This document shows, one piece after another, positions 23,700 through 37,178 of a stretch of 64,000 nucleotides of DNA. This stretch comes from Sphagnum magellanicum (Eukaryota; Streptophyta; Sphagnopsida; Sphagnales; Sphagnaceae): assembly GCA_021904315.1 (NCBI GenBank), contig CM038910.1:17050001-17114000 (forward strand), written 5' to 3'. The translations under genes were made by a program, and so were the position numbers. Below the pieces are notes generated by a model. It was not told the origin of the DNA. It saw only the letters and a list, made by a program, of their open reading frames with translations, and searched no databases. Within the stretch, counting starts at the first letter, position 1. Every line of letters starts with the position of its first letter.

Positions 23700-26170
23700 A
23701 CAACTCATGCCCCCGATTATACCATGTTCTTTTGCCTTTTCAACATGGACAAGGATTACATCCCTAAACATCATTGATGTTTTCCATTTGGGTTTACCTT
23801 GTCCTCGTTCATACCATCATATTCCATATGTTGTTCGAGTTGATGTTTAACAAACTTTACATATCCTTTTATCTCAATTAACATTAGATCCTTTTAATAT
23901 TGCAACTTGACATTTTTTTTGTTATTCCTTTCTTGGTGTTTGTCTTTTCCTCCACGAGGTGGTGAGAAAGGCCACTAAGAGACTCATGTTTGCTTATGTT
24001 AATACATGGGTGGTGACTTGGAAACATTATAAAAGGAGCACTCGATTAAAACATTCATTTTAATTTCTTGCAAATGGGTCACATTCAAAGAAAGACGTGA
24101 TGAATGAACCAAGGCACACATTAGCTATTCAGTTTGGGGATATTTTTGCAAAACATTTTAATCTTCATTAGTTTGGTGTAGCAACTTATGCTAGGTGTGA
24201 AAAAATGGTTCATGGTGTTCGAATGATGTTAGATTTGCACCCATATTAGGTGGTGCTATAGATGGATGTCCATAACGCTTTTAATTTAATGTCATGGTCA
24301 GCCATTTTTCAAAAATTATGGTCTTCACCTAGTTTTTGGATCAATTTTTTTCATTTGTTCGACGATTTTATGCACACCCATCCCCATTATATTTTCTTAA
24401 GGTTTTTAACATGGGGATCTCATAGTCATTTCATTAGAACCAAATACACGACAAAGGGATGCATAAGGAAGGATGTTGTTTGCTTTGGCTCACCTTTGCA
24501 TTCTTCGCCCTAAAGTAGCAACCCACTTTACTTGTGTTTTCCTTTGGTTGACGGGTGATACGCATGTAATAGGTCCCACATTAGATGTGGTTTTTAAAAA
24601 TATATATAATTATAATAGGAATTTTGAACATTAGGGCTTTTAGTGCAATTAACAAAGTGTGTAGTTTGGTTTTCACAGGGGTTGGAACATTTTATATCAC
24701 TTCTTCCTAACCTTTTAACTTTTAATTCAGGTTTTTCATACTTTAGGTACACCAATGGGATCCTAATCATTCATTGAATTGTTTGTGGCTAAGGTTTTTC
24801 ATGAAGATCTTGGGACGATATTTAATTTCCCTCTGTTTGTAGATCCTTAATAAACTTTTGTGATGTTTTTATTGTGTTATGCCCAATGCCCTGGCTATTT
24901 GTTTTGTATAATGTTTCCATTTCTAAGTATTTTGTAACATTACGTTGAATTCAATATTTTTACCATATTTATGTTGGAGAAATTACTCGGTATGGGATCT
25001 ATTGGTGGTTTTATTATCATTTAGATTGTCATCAGGTCATTCTTCTTGCTTCTTCAAGTAGGTTTGGCCTCCTTTTTGTAGTTCAAATTGTTGTCCTCGC
25101 ATTCTTGGGGTGTTAGGCATTGATTGTTTCTACACTTGTCATTCATTTCCAGTAGGATAATCACTCTATTCTTTTAAATGCAATAGCACATGTTGAAATT
25201 GGCACTTCCCTATTCCATATGGCATTACAAGATGCCCAAGCCCTTTTACCCTAGGTTGTCCATTTTTAGGTCTCACCTTTTGAGAGCCTAGTGGTTTAGT
25301 TTTATTCCTAGTTGTAGGTTTTTTGGTAGATCATTTATAAAAGTTTATTTCATTTTTAGTAAACATTTTTTCAAATATTGTGTGAACATGTCTCCACACA
25401 TGTGTGGGTTTAGGGGTAGGCACTTGGTTATTAGTTCATCTTACCACACTTGCATTTCATTTATCCTCAGCTCACTTCTTCACAACACTACATACATGTT
25501 TTGGCTTACCATATCCTATGGTTGCCCATCTTTCATGATGTTAGTTTGGTCATACCATTGATGATCTAAATACACATTTATGTGATGCCCTTGCGGGAGT
25601 GAACACACAACAATTCACGATACACTTCAAGATACTATTGTAGCTATTGTTTTAGAAAGTGGAACACATGTTTAGAAAGAGGTCTCCTAGATTTTACCTC
25701 ACCATACCTAACGACAAATGGACATCTTTTGAACTTTGATGGATGTCATCATTATTGACTTGATTTGCACATATATGGTGCAACAAACATTGATGATGAC
25801 AATGCATGTGATGATGGCTATTCAAAAGAAGACATGATCATATGTTGAACAAGCACCAAGTGATGATTTCATTCCTTTTACTATTGAAACATGTGGTTGT
25901 TTTCATTATCGTTTTGATTTATTTTTGACCGCTTGTGCATAAACAATTATTGTGTGTCATTAACGATTTTCTTTAGCTTTCTCAATGCTTGTTTCTTATT
26001 ATTGACGATGCATATCCATAGCCTTACAACGTGTGCAAGCCATAATGATTCTTTAACATGCTATTACGTTTGGTCAAGGTTCCTCATTTCTTTCATACAC
26101 ATAGCTAGTGCACCTCTATCATTAGCCAATTTGAAATGGATGCCAATTTGTGACAAATGATAGCTCTTTC
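23700..26170 (+). mobile_element. Decayed non-LTR retrotransposon (reverse-transcriptase-like)
   Basis: Read through frameshifts and stops, the plus strand shows ordered fragments of a plant LINE-type polymerase. Near 24145-24200 it reads CEKMVHGVRMMLDLHP. At 24262 comes MDVHNAFNLMSWSAIFQKL, which matches the D-x-x-N-A-F-N reverse-transcriptase motif. Near 24745 it reads HTLGTPMGS and near 24870 LLCYAQCPGYLF. The C-terminal part near 25870-26060 includes a TIETCGCFHYRFD block and an ALQRVQAI-like block. No catalytic YxDD box was found intact. The element is clearly inactive. Confidence 0.7.
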
Positions 26171-26640
26171 ATTTTAAGTCTTCCTTCTTATGGTTGATTG
26201 TCATTTCGTAGTCATGAGTTCTCTTTGCATAAGGTCTTTACTTTTTACATGATTTTTGTTGATTGTTTGCTTTTGTTTTTTCTTTGGGTTGTGTCTAGTT
26301 GTGTTCTCATTTGCTTTGTACTTTTGATGGATAGGTTCCCATCCTTCATTTTTATTTACAAAGTTCTTCCTTTCTATGTTTCTAAGCCACAATGGTGGCA
26401 TATGTCGACATTTCTTCATCCAATTTTAATATGCAGGGTCGTATTAAAATCACCAATGTTCCTCTTTTTAGTTCTTCCTTGTCAATTTTGATTCATGGTT
26501 TACTTATTCTTTTCACCTTTACATTTCAACAATGGATTTAGTTATTTTCATTTGAGGAACCTACATTTTGCAAGCAACAATTGTGGCACCCCTTTGAAGA
26601 GTGTGCCGAGGAAATAAATATGTGTAGACATAAGATTTTA
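26171..26640. other. Unassigned tract 3' of the retrotransposon fossil
   Basis: The open frame at 26198-26491 is hydrophobic (many Phe, Leu and Cys) and T-rich. It has no recognisable family and is probably chance or LINE 3' sequence. Confidence 0.4.
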
Positions 26641-26680
26641 AAATAAAATAAAATAAAATAAAATAAAATAAAATACTAAA
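26638..26680 (+). repeat. AAAAT microsatellite
   Basis: About seven AAAAT units, followed by further A-rich sequence to about 26742. This A-rich end could be the degraded tail of the upstream retrotransposon, although it lies some distance downstream. Confidence 0.85.
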
Positions 26681-26749
26681 AATTATAATTATAAAAATAT
26701 TTATTAAAAAAAAAGAAAAAAAAAAGAGGAAAAAAAAAACACCCGAAAT

Positions 26750-27315
26750 GAGGTACTAGAAAATAATTGTTGGATGTTCCACTTTGAGTCTTCTTTTTTT
26801 TTTCCTTTGCAGTGGTTGTGTGAGTACCTGGGTTAGTCGGTTCCATTATTCACAGGCAATTTTGACTCCGAGCACTCGAAACCTAACCAGAGTCAATTTG
26901 AGATTCTAGACCCGGTTTAGAACTTGGACGGAGTTTAGGGTTTGAGACCTAGGATCCGGAACCGGTTCCTTCGAACCAAAATTTAAGAACCGGAATCTCT
27001 CTTCTAGAACCGTAGGAACCGCACAATACCCGTTCTTTCTTCCTTTCTTTCTTCGTGTGTGTGTGTTTTTTTCGCTTTCTCGCGCGCTCTTTTCAACTTC
27101 CGTTGCCCGTCGATGTTTGCGGCAGTTTTTGAGTAGATGTGTTTTTTAATGCGTTTGCAGCAGATTTTGTAGTGGGTGTGTAGCAGAAGAATAAATAGAT
27201 AGATGATTATGGGGTAGAGAATCGAGAACTTGAAGGTGCTGTTGAATGATTCTTTGCAGCTGGATTTTTTTTTAGTTTGGTGTATTTGAAGATATTGTTC
27301 GAGCCTGTTAGGCGG

Positions 27316-27361
<46 letters not shown>

Positions 27362-27418
27362 AGAAGAAGAGAGGGGCGACGGGACGGGAGGGGACGGGAG
27401 GGGGGCGCTGCTGCACAT
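26750..27418 (+). promoter_or_regulatory. Promoter and 5' leader of the helicase gene
   Basis: The stretch is AT-rich at its left end and becomes GC-richer towards the start codon. A TC repeat followed by an AC repeat sits at about 27315-27361, some 60-100 bp before the ATG. A GGGACGGGAGG tandem follows at about 27377-27402. CT-rich leaders are typical of plant genes. No TATA box could be assigned. Confidence 0.45.
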
Positions 27419-30400
27419 ATGGCAGGCCTGGCGGAAACGAATATGGAGGGTGATACTGAATCCAAAGGGAAGGATGCTGCTTTGGAAACCATTAGCAATG
27501 GCGACGTGCCATCTTCTTCCGGTGATGATGCACCTCATCCAAAACGGCGCAACATCAGTCGCTCTTGCTTGCACGAGGTTGCGCTTCCACCAGGTTTAGT
27601 GTGAACAACGCAACCCTAAATTCTGTCTCTGTCTCTCTTTTTCTTGACTCCAAAATTCTTCACGCGAAGCCAATGTTGCAAAGATTATGTCAGCGCAACA
27701 ACTCCTTTTGAAATATCATGTGGTGATTCTTAACCCCTCGAACCTGCATGGTGTTTCAATTCGCTAAAAGTTCACCATTGTTTATGGAAGACATCACTAG
27801 GGTTGTTATGGAAGGGAGTTTTCTTCACGCACAGTCTCCATGTTGCAAACAGTTTTTCAGTGCAACAACAACTTTAGAAATATTTTGTGGTGATTCTTAA
27901 ACCCTAGAACCTGCATGGTGTTTCCATTCACAAAAAGTTCACCACTGTTTATAGAAGAGATCACTATGGTTGTTGTGGAAGGGATTTTTCTTCATGCGCA
28001 GCCCTGATGTTGCAAAGATTTTGTCATGGCAGCAACTTCAGAAAATCATATAGTGATTCTTAAACCCTAAAACCTGTCTGATGTTTCCATTGGCCAATGT
28101 CGTGGAGATTTTTGTCAGCTTAACAACTTCAGAAACATCATAAAGTGATTCTCAAACCCTAAAACCTGCATGGTGTTTCCCATTCACAAAAAGTTCACCA
28201 CTGCATATGTGCTGGCATTTGTGGCTAAAATTCTCTACAAGTAATTTTGACCTATTAAGACTTTTCAAAAAGGATTTGCAGATGATGATTTCAAATCTGC
28301 AAATGAATTGTGGCCATTGCATCAAATTTGCAGTTGTGGAGCCAAGTCTTTGGATTCATCTTTTGTTTCTTTTTTCTCTGACTGTCCTCTTTTAAACTTC
28401 TTTGCTCTCTTTCTCTACAAGAGAAGCATCAGTCTTGATGCAGCATTAGTATCTGTTGCAACAAAGAATCAGCATAAACCAAGGGATTTTCCATGGGTGT
28501 TGTCCTTTTGTGCACATAATACTTTTGGTTTTCTCTTGCTGCGAATGTTGCTCGTGCCATTTAGGTTGAAATAGACAGCTAGAGAATCATCATCACTTAT
28601 ATTCTACCTGGTTTCTAGACTTGATTCTTCTCAGCTTCAGTTAGATTGCGTACATTTTACCAGATATTGTGATTGCTTCTCACATTTGTTGAGTTTCCCA
28701 GGCAGCAGTAAACCTAAGACCTAAACCTTTCTGTTTTCTTCCTTTTCTGCATGTCTGTTTTATTTTTTCCCCTCTTCTTTTTTTTGGGTGTTTCTCCTTG
28801 TGTGGTTGTGTGTTACTAGCCAGTATCATGGCTGAGTCTTCCTGTCACTTCCGGACTTGCAGCAGAAACTCAGTATGCAGGTTAGTGTTTACTAGCCTAT
28901 ACCCACTGTAGAGAGCCAATGAAGTCAGTGGGGAGGTTGTGATAGAGAAGTCACTATCATACATGTTGATAGTCCATGAACAAGTGAGAGACTGTCACTG
29001 TTATTCATACTGCATGTGAGTATTTTTTCTTGTTTAGTTCTTGTCGTATTGTCCTTTCTTCCCAGTTTTGTAAGTCCTCTCTGGAAGTCTTTCTTTGACC
29101 TGAAGAAGAAGTTTAAACCTTGGTCAAAACTAATTGTGAGAATGGAGATTTCTCAATCTCATGAGAGATATAGTTTCCCATGGAACAGTAACCCTAAACC
29201 CTCCAAGAGGAAATTGGAGAGATGGAGGTTGATTGTGGGCAAAGAACTCAACCACAAAATGGAAATAACCCCTGTCCTTAGGAAGGATTTTCTCTAGTCA
29301 TGGTTGGTATGTAGAGAGGTATGTTGTTTTCCATGCTGTGGTGTCTGTTGCAAGAACTGGGTGTCTTGAGTTTGCATTTTCAACTCTGGGATTCCTGGAA
29401 GCTTTTGTTAGTTTGTCCTTCAGGAGGGAAGATTGTATTTGGAAAAAGGAGATCTGCTTGGAAGGGGCTTAAAACAGTTTGGGTGGGGAGTCTCTGCATA
29501 TGTAGTATTGAGCTGGTGATTGAATGTGTGCTGTGGCTATATCAGTCTGTGTGGCACATGGAATTGACAGCCCCATGTGCCAAGTCTTTTGTTGTTCTAG
29601 TCATCTATCAACACTCTCCAGCAGTACCATATTGAGGACTACGGTGGTTGGAAGGCTGAACATCTGATTGACACTTCAAGTTTGTGCAAATTGTCTGATT
29701 GCTTTAAGAGCAACTTGTGGGGGATGTTCCAGGTTTTTCTCCTGTCAAAGACGAGAAGATCCATGGAACAATCAATGATCCTATCTACACAGGGCCAAGG
29801 GCAAAGACATATCCTTTCGTACTCGACCCATTCCAAGAAATTTCAGTTGCTTGTCTGGAGAGGAATGAGTCTGTGTTGGTGTCAGCGCACACATCTGCAG
29901 GGAAAACAGCTGTTGCAGAGTATGCCATAGCAATGGCTTTTCGGGACAAGCAAAGAGTGATTTATACTTCCCCCTTGAAGGCTCTCAGCAATCAGAAATA
30001 TAGAGAACTTAGTGAGGAGTTCAGTGATGTTGGGCTGATGACTGGGGATGTCTCCATCGCTCCAAATGCAAGCTGCATTGTGATGACAACTGAGATTCTC
30101 CGAGGAATGCTTTACAAAGGTTCAGAGGTTTTGCGAGAGGTTGCTTGGGTGGTTTTTGATGAAATTCACTACATGCGTGATCGGGAGAGGGGAGTTGTGT
30201 GGGAAGAGAGCATCATTTTCCTTCCCCCAGAGATAAAGATGGTGTTTCTCTCTGCAACAATGTCTAACGCTACAGAATTTGCAGAATGGATCTGTCACCT
30301 TCACAAACAGCCATGCCATGTAGTCTACACAGATTTTCGTCCTACTCCTCTTCAGCACTATGCTTTCCCTGTTGGCGGTTCAGGTCTCTATCTTGTTGTT

Positions 30401-33400
30401 GATGAGAAAGGTCAGTTCAAGGAAGATAGTTTCATGAGGCTTAATGAAACTTTCTCTAGGGAGAAAGTTGTGGTGGATGGAATCAATTCTCCAAACACCC
30501 CTGGGGGAAGAGGAGGGCGAAGTGGGCGAAGTCGGGGAGGTGGGGGCAGAGGGAGGGGTGATAAAGGTGGCACTGGCAGCAGTTCTGACATATACAAAAT
30601 AGTCAAGGTCAGAATCCTCCTCCGCCTGTGTTGTTATCAACGAGCCACATACAAGGGATTACAAGGTTACTTTCTTCTGCTTCTGGCCTTGTCCACAGAT
30701 CCTGGGGCATGTTGAAAGAAAGCTAACTGAAAGAACCTGGTTGACCTTAATTGTTTGCCTTGCAGGTCAACATTTTGAGGAAGAGTCCAACCTTTTTATA
30801 TTTTTTGGTTTTTGAATGGGCAAGTTCATTGTGGTTGGGAGGGAACTTGTAAGGCAAAGTGCAGTTTCCCAGTATCATTGCTTGTTGTCTTTTCAGATGA
30901 TAATGGAGCGCAAGTTTCAACCAGTCATTGTGTTCAGCTTCAGTCGACGTGAGTGTGAACAATATGCTCTTTCAATGTCAAAGCTTGATTTCAACACGGA
31001 TGATGAGAAGGCAACCGTGGAAGAAGTCTTCACTAATGCTATTCAGGTTCTGAGTGATGAGGATCGTAGTCTCCCAGCTATTGATCTCATTCTGCCCCTG
31101 CTGAAGCGTGGAATTGGGGTGCACCATTCAGGCCTCCTCCCAATTCTCAAGGAGGTTATTGAGATTTTATTTCAAGAAGGACTTTGCAAAGCCTTATTTG
31201 CCACAGAAACAGTGAGCCATCATAATTCTCACATTTTCACTCACTATTGTGGCAGGATGTAAACATTGATGAACAGTAATCTGAAAAATTGTCCTTACAA
31301 GTGAGATTTCATTAGTGGGTAATTTGGTTGCACAGGTCCTAAGGTTGGTGTTGGTTAACAGGACTGCAAGCTTCACTTCTCAAGTAGCATTGCATTGATG
31401 CTATGATATTTTGGGGTGTTGCAGTTTGCAATGGGATTGAACATGCCAGCAAAGACGGTGGTATTTACAGCTGTGCGGAAATGGGATGGGGATAGCCACC
31501 GCTGGATGTCATCAGGAGAGTATATTCAGGTTCCTTTCTTGGTCACTACTCTCTTATCATTCTGCATATTGTGAATCTTGCATGGAAGTAAAATGGCTTG
31601 CTGTGCAGGTAAGGAAATACAGCAGGTATTATGCAATGCTCCACTCATTTCTGTAGTTTTCCTCCTCGCCTCTTATTTACTCTTGTGCATGATATTTGAT
31701 GCGTTGCCCAATCACTTAAAGACTTATTCTTCTCAAAAGTCTGTTCTACTTGACCTTTCACCTTTTTTCGTTCATTGTACTTGGTGCTAAAAAAGAGAAG
31801 TGCCCAACTTCAACTTCCATCCAGGCAAGGAATGATTCTCGTATCCTAGGTTTCTAACACTGTCATAAAGAGGAATGTAGCAGGATTCAAAGTTTTCTAT
31901 CATATATTTGATTATGACATCAGAAGGCAAGATTTGCACCTTGCTCCTCTTCTGCGGGTGTTTGTTAGGTTGAGTCTGTGTTTGTGGTTCTATTGGGCAG
32001 ATGAGTGGAAGAGCTGGGCGGAGAGGAAAGGATCTACGGGGTATTTGTATTATCATGATTGACAGCCAGGTCCCATTTCCAAGACTTCTCTCTAACTTGT
32101 ATTTGCCAAATATCATGTTTATGGATGTCTATGATTGAACTTTGTCATTCTAGTTCTAAAGTTTGCAGTCTGAGAGTCACTGCCTACATGGGGATAGCCT
32201 TTTTTATACTGCCTATGCCTTCTACATTGTACCCACCATGAAAGTACAATCTGAAGGTGTTGTGGGTTGGGGTTGGGACAGATGGATGTGAAGACCTGTC
32301 AAGAGATGATACAAGGGAAGGCTGCACCCTTAGTCAGCACATTTCGGTTGAGCTACTACACTCTCCTCAACCTCATGAGTCGAGCTGAAGGCCACTTCAA
32401 TGTAGAGCATGTGATCCGCAACTCGTTCCATCAGTTCCAGCACAACAAGGTGAAAATTGCTCCATGGATTTGTTTATATTTCTACTGATGTGTTAGATCT
32501 GAAATCTCATTATTTGGCCATGGATTATTGGTATCAATACTATTGTCCTTCTGTTTGTCCTGGATGAGCTCAGCCCTTGGTGCTTTTCAGGATTTGGAAG
32601 TGTTGTTTGGAGTGAAATTCACCATGATTGGCATATGTCCTAGGTCTCTCTTGTTCATGAAACTGAAATCTTTCTTGTATCCATTTTTGCTTTTGCCCTT
32701 GTTTGTGTTTCACACTGTGTTACATGTCCAATCGTCTAGCTATATTTTTCGGAGATCATCTGATCTTCATTAATTTAATGGTCTGTGTGAGCTGCAGGCA
32801 CTGCCCTCAGTTGAAGAGCAAATTAAAAAGTTGGAAGAAGAAACTTCCTCCATTGATGCAGCTGGCGAGGTTCGTTGATACTCATATGGACTATATAAAA
32901 AACCATGCACTTTTGTTGGAGAATTTACCTTACCTTGACAAATGTCTTAACATGGCTATTCGGATTCAATTGTGTGCATGCAGGCGTCTCTGGGGGAATA
33001 TCATGCATTAAGGCTGAAGCTTGCAGAGCTGGAGAAGAAGATGATGGTGGAAGTTCTTCGACCTGAGCGTGTGCTCATTTTCTTGCAACCTGGAAGACTG
33101 GTCTGTTTCTCTCTCTGTGTTGAAAATAAACCCTGCTAACTACTTCTCTGTCTACTCCAATTGTAGAAGCACCCTGATACAAATGGGTTTTTGGAGCATT
33201 CCAGGTTCCTTCTAGAAAACTTCTCATGCAAGCTAGGGTTCATGCCTAGTCTTTCAGGATTTGGGCCAAATCAAGTGCTGAAAGACTGGGCATGAACTCT
33301 AGTCTGTTCTTTGAGACATAGCTTCAGCACAATTTAATCTCATTAACAGTGGGAGGATCTGTTCAACTGGTGGCAGGTGAAGGTGCGAGAGGGAGGAAAT

Positions 33401-36400
33401 GAGTGGGGCTGGGGAGTCGTAGTGAATGTGGTTAGAAAGTCTCCAGCAGGTCAGAGAGTGCTTCCTTCTGCAGTCATGATGGGGTCTCCTGCAAGCTCAT
33501 ATAGTGTTGATACTCTCTTGCACTGCGCCTCTGGATTAGCTCAGGAAGGCCAGCGTCTCCGACCTCGACCCTGCCCACCTGGCGGCAGAGGTGAAATGCA
33601 TGTGGTAATTCAAATTTTTCAGGAATCTCAGACTATGGCATGCTTAGGGCCAGTGTAGTGATGTGTTGCATTCTTCTGATGTCTTTTAGCCTGTTTTTTG
33701 TATGTCCAAATGTTTGTGAAGAGGAAGATATCACAAGGTCTGTATGTTTGTTTGAGCAGTGAAAGTTTGTGCATTAATACAATGCATCTTAAGGTCACCT
33801 TGGCTGGGAAATATCTTCTCGTTGGAAACAAGCTCAGGCTTGTTCCGCATCCATTTGAACTGCTCCATAAAACTAGCATGTACAGTTATGTATGACTGGC
33901 CATGACAGATGGCTGGATGATCTTTCACCTCAGTTCACCATTCTGAGCATAGTAAAAATAGACACAGTCCAAAGTGATTGTTCATGAGAGAATACAACTC
34001 CTGGAGAGCTCTTTGCCCACTTGCTGCAGAAGCACTGACTCCCATTTGGGTGTACTTTTATACACAGGTTCCTGTGCCCATGCAAATGATATGTGCCATC
34101 AGTGCTCTGCGAGTGTCAGTCCCAAATGACCTGCGGCCTCCAGAAGCACGTCGAATAGTGCTCATGGCAGTCCAAGAGCTTGACCGCCGCTTTCCTGATG
34201 GTGTGCCAAAGCTTGACCCCATTGAGGTCACCATCAATCCCTAAAACCTATATTACCATTGTTTTCAATTCAGCAGAATCATACCTTGTTCAAACTTTGC
34301 CTGTGTTTTTTCAACTCAGGTATGTGAGATATGGGGTGCAGGACATGGGCATTGAGGATGAAAATCTGGCAAAAATTGTTAGAGAAATTGATGCAGAAGA
34401 AAAAAAACTGGTTGCACACCCACTCTTTCAGGTACTAAAAATGCTGGAGATTACTTTTCCTTGGATTCTGATAACAATCTTCAACAGCAGTAGCAAAAAT
34501 TCATGAGCAATATGCACTTCACTTCAGAAAGCTAGGCTGTTCATTAAGTTCATACAGTGATAAAGTTTACTGTTGTTTGTGGAGATTTCTGTGCAATCTC
34601 ATAGGTATTTAGATACTAACTTAGCCTTGTCCATTTTGTGATGCTCAAGGATCCACAGCATCAACAGGATTTGCAGTACATGGGGTTCCAGACTACAGGG
34701 ATTGTTCTTTTCTGTAATGGTGTCATTGTAAAGTATGCAAACCTGGAATACTACAAACTATCTGATTAGGACTGGGTCCTTGCCTACTTCCTGATCTTGA
34801 GATTTTGTAAGTAATTGTGTTGATTGCATGCAGTCAGAGAAGGAAGCAAGTTCATTCACAGTGTTTCAAAGAAGAGCAGAGCTGTTGGCAGATGCTCAAC
34901 GCCTCAAAGAAAAAATGTGTGACTCTCAGGTGAGTGTAAACTGGCTTCTTTCTCAGCGTAAAATAGCTAACCTTACGCACTATTTCAGCTAATATGAATG
35001 TTTTCAAGAACTTTTTCCATATGAGATTCTGAAATCGTATCTGGAGAATGATCCTCACTAAGTATTCCCCCATTTCCCTTGACTGATGGCTCTCTTGCCT
35101 TGTGAATGCTTGGGTTACTGAGCATGGGTTTTGTACATGTGACTCCAGCTGCACAAGTTTCAGGAAGAATTGAGGAATCGATCAAGGGTGTTGAAGCGCC
35201 TTGGTCACATCAACAGTGAGGGTGTGGTTCAACTCAAGGGCCGTGCTGCCTGCCTTATTGACACTGCAGATGAACTTCTCATCACTGAGCTAATGTTTAA
35301 TGGTATGGTCTTTTCTGAACTTGAGTGCCAGATCTCCCCACCTGTGATTGTTATTAGCAAAGCTTTCAGTAGTCAACAGTACTATGCACTTTGTCTGTTC
35401 AAGGAAAGCATAAGTTTTGAGAAAGTTTCAAGTACCAGAAAACTTCATCATGACGAAGGCAGATATGTCTTCTTATGTATTCTCTAATGCAATTATGTTT
35501 CTAAGGGAAGTATCTTGGATGGCTGGAGCAGGGCTATTTACAGACATAGATCATCATCAAGTGGTGGCGCTGGCCAGCTGTTTCCTTCCAGTAGAGAAAT
35601 CAAATGAGCAAGTACACTTGAAAAATGAGCTTGCATGGCCTCTCCGCAAGCTTCAGGATACAGCACGTAAAATTGCAGAGGTTTTTTCCCCCTCTTTTGA
35701 TTGGTCATTGTTCTCAATGCTCAATATGCAGTCATATCTGTTAGCTCACTTAATGAGACAGATTTCACATCATTCCAGTCACATCAGAAAAAAATAATGT
35801 GAAGCCTTTTGTTTCACATGAGATTTCTGTTAGCTCATAACAGATATGCAACACAGCCAAACTCCATACCTTTATTGACACTCGGTGAGGTTTGCTCAAG
35901 ACCAGAAGCAGTGGTATAATAGAACCCGCAGGGACCAAGACTCATTTTGATACCTTCTCTCACATGCAAGGCTCTCTTGTTGCACAGAATCTGAATGGGG
36001 TGCCATGATTGGCTCCACATAGTAATAGTCATCGTGCACCTTGAGAAGGAGAGTAATCCTTGAACCAGAGTGCTTGGTGGGTAGGGTTTCATGCAAATGC
36101 ATGAATTGCAGTGGCATGCAATGGAGCCCTCTGGTCTTGACTCAGGAGTGTGCCTGTAAACTCAGATTCAAAAGGAATGCAAGCTGGAGGTGGATGTCGA
36201 AGAATATGTGCAGTCTTTTAAGCCCTTTTTGATGGATGTCATCTACAACTGGTCAAAGGTCAATCTCTACCCTAAGAACTGTTTGAAAACCACTCCTAGA
36301 ACATTCTAGCAATTGGATTTTTACCATAATACTCATTGTTGTTGCCATTGTCTTTTTACATGCATGAGGCTGAGTTTGCTTTTGTGTTGGTTTCTGAGAT

Positions 36401-37178
36401 GAAAGGGGAGCAAGTTCTCAGAGATCTGTGAGATGACAGACATCTTTGAAGGCAGTATAATCCGTGCTGTTCGCCGGCTTGATGAGTTTTTGAACCAGGT
36501 ATGACCAAATCTCTGCTTCTTTGTCTTCATCTTTGTGACAAAGACAAAAGTATTCAGTTTACATGCAATGTTTGATGGTACTCTCAGACTGACTTGGCAA
36601 GTGCTAAGAACTCTTAGTTCTTCTCTCTCTATTTCTCTTGTCCTAGGATTGCTGAACCAGAGTGTTGACCTGTCAATGTACTTCAGCAAGGAGGGCTAGG
36701 GTAGGAACAGCTTGGTCAAGCAGCATACATTGCTGTCCTATTTGTCAGAGAAAGATTAGAAATAATAGTACATGTTCTGAGCCCATCACAATGAACGTCA
36801 TGATGCAAAGCCTTCTGTTTGAGAGAGTTCATGGCCTCATTGGCTGCTACATGACACCACAAAAGCTTAGCTCTGACTTATGTTGATGGGTCTTCATCAT
36901 TGAGGGCACTGCAAGCCCTCAATGTCCCAAAAGGACAATCGAAGATGTCATCTCTATGTATGCATGTCTATTATTAGATTGGTATTTTGGAGTGTGGGAG
37001 ACTTCACATTGGAACCAGGATGCTAATCGACTTAACTGGTGCCTGGGGTGGATGGGAATTTGGATAGCTACGAGTTGCAGCAGAAACAATCGGCAACCCT
37101 GATTTAGAAAAGAAATTTGCAGATGGAAGCCAGAGCATACGTCGTGGGATTATTTTTGCCAACTCTTTGTACCTATAA
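27419..37178 (+). CDS. HEN2: HEN2-type DExH-box RNA helicase of the nuclear exosome, 17 exons
   Basis: Exons 27419-27593, 29733-30607, 30897-31211, 31425-31529, 32001-32069, 32282-32449, 32798-32869, 32984-33100, 33377-33604, 34068-34226, 34342-34431, 34834-34929, 35149-35302, 35532-35680, 36166-36258, 36406-36498 and 37068-37178 join in frame to 1022 residues (Arabidopsis HEN2 is about 995). Visible features are Walker A TSAGKT (about 112-117), DEIH (201-204), SAT (232-234) and [13 protein letters not shown] across an exon join (487-499), then the arch/KOW-like insert and the C-terminal helical domain ending FANSLYL. The N-terminus [12 protein letters not shown] and the segment before the KIVK block fit HEN2 better than MTR4. 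Known role: unwinding RNA for nucleoplasmic exosome decay as part of a NEXT-like complex. Residues about 315-345 hold an extra Arg/Gly-rich insert. Intron 1 is 2.1 kb, much longer than the others. Confidence 0.95.
27655..28205 (+). repeat. Four degenerate tandem repeats in helicase intron 1
   Basis: Units of about 105-170 bp begin near 27655, 27822, 27990 and 28090. They share ATGTTGCAAAGATT, TTCAGAAA.ATCAT, GTGATTCTTAAACCCTAAAA, CCTGCATGGTGTTTCCATTC and AAAAAGTTCACCACTG. Three units carry AAACCCTA, a telo-box-like motif. Confidence 0.8.
36899..36923. repeat. Perfect 9-bp inverted repeat in the last helicase intron
   Basis: ATTGAGGGC and its exact complement GCCCTCAAT flank a 7-base loop. 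It could form a hairpin in RNA, but no family is recognised. Confidence 0.6.
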
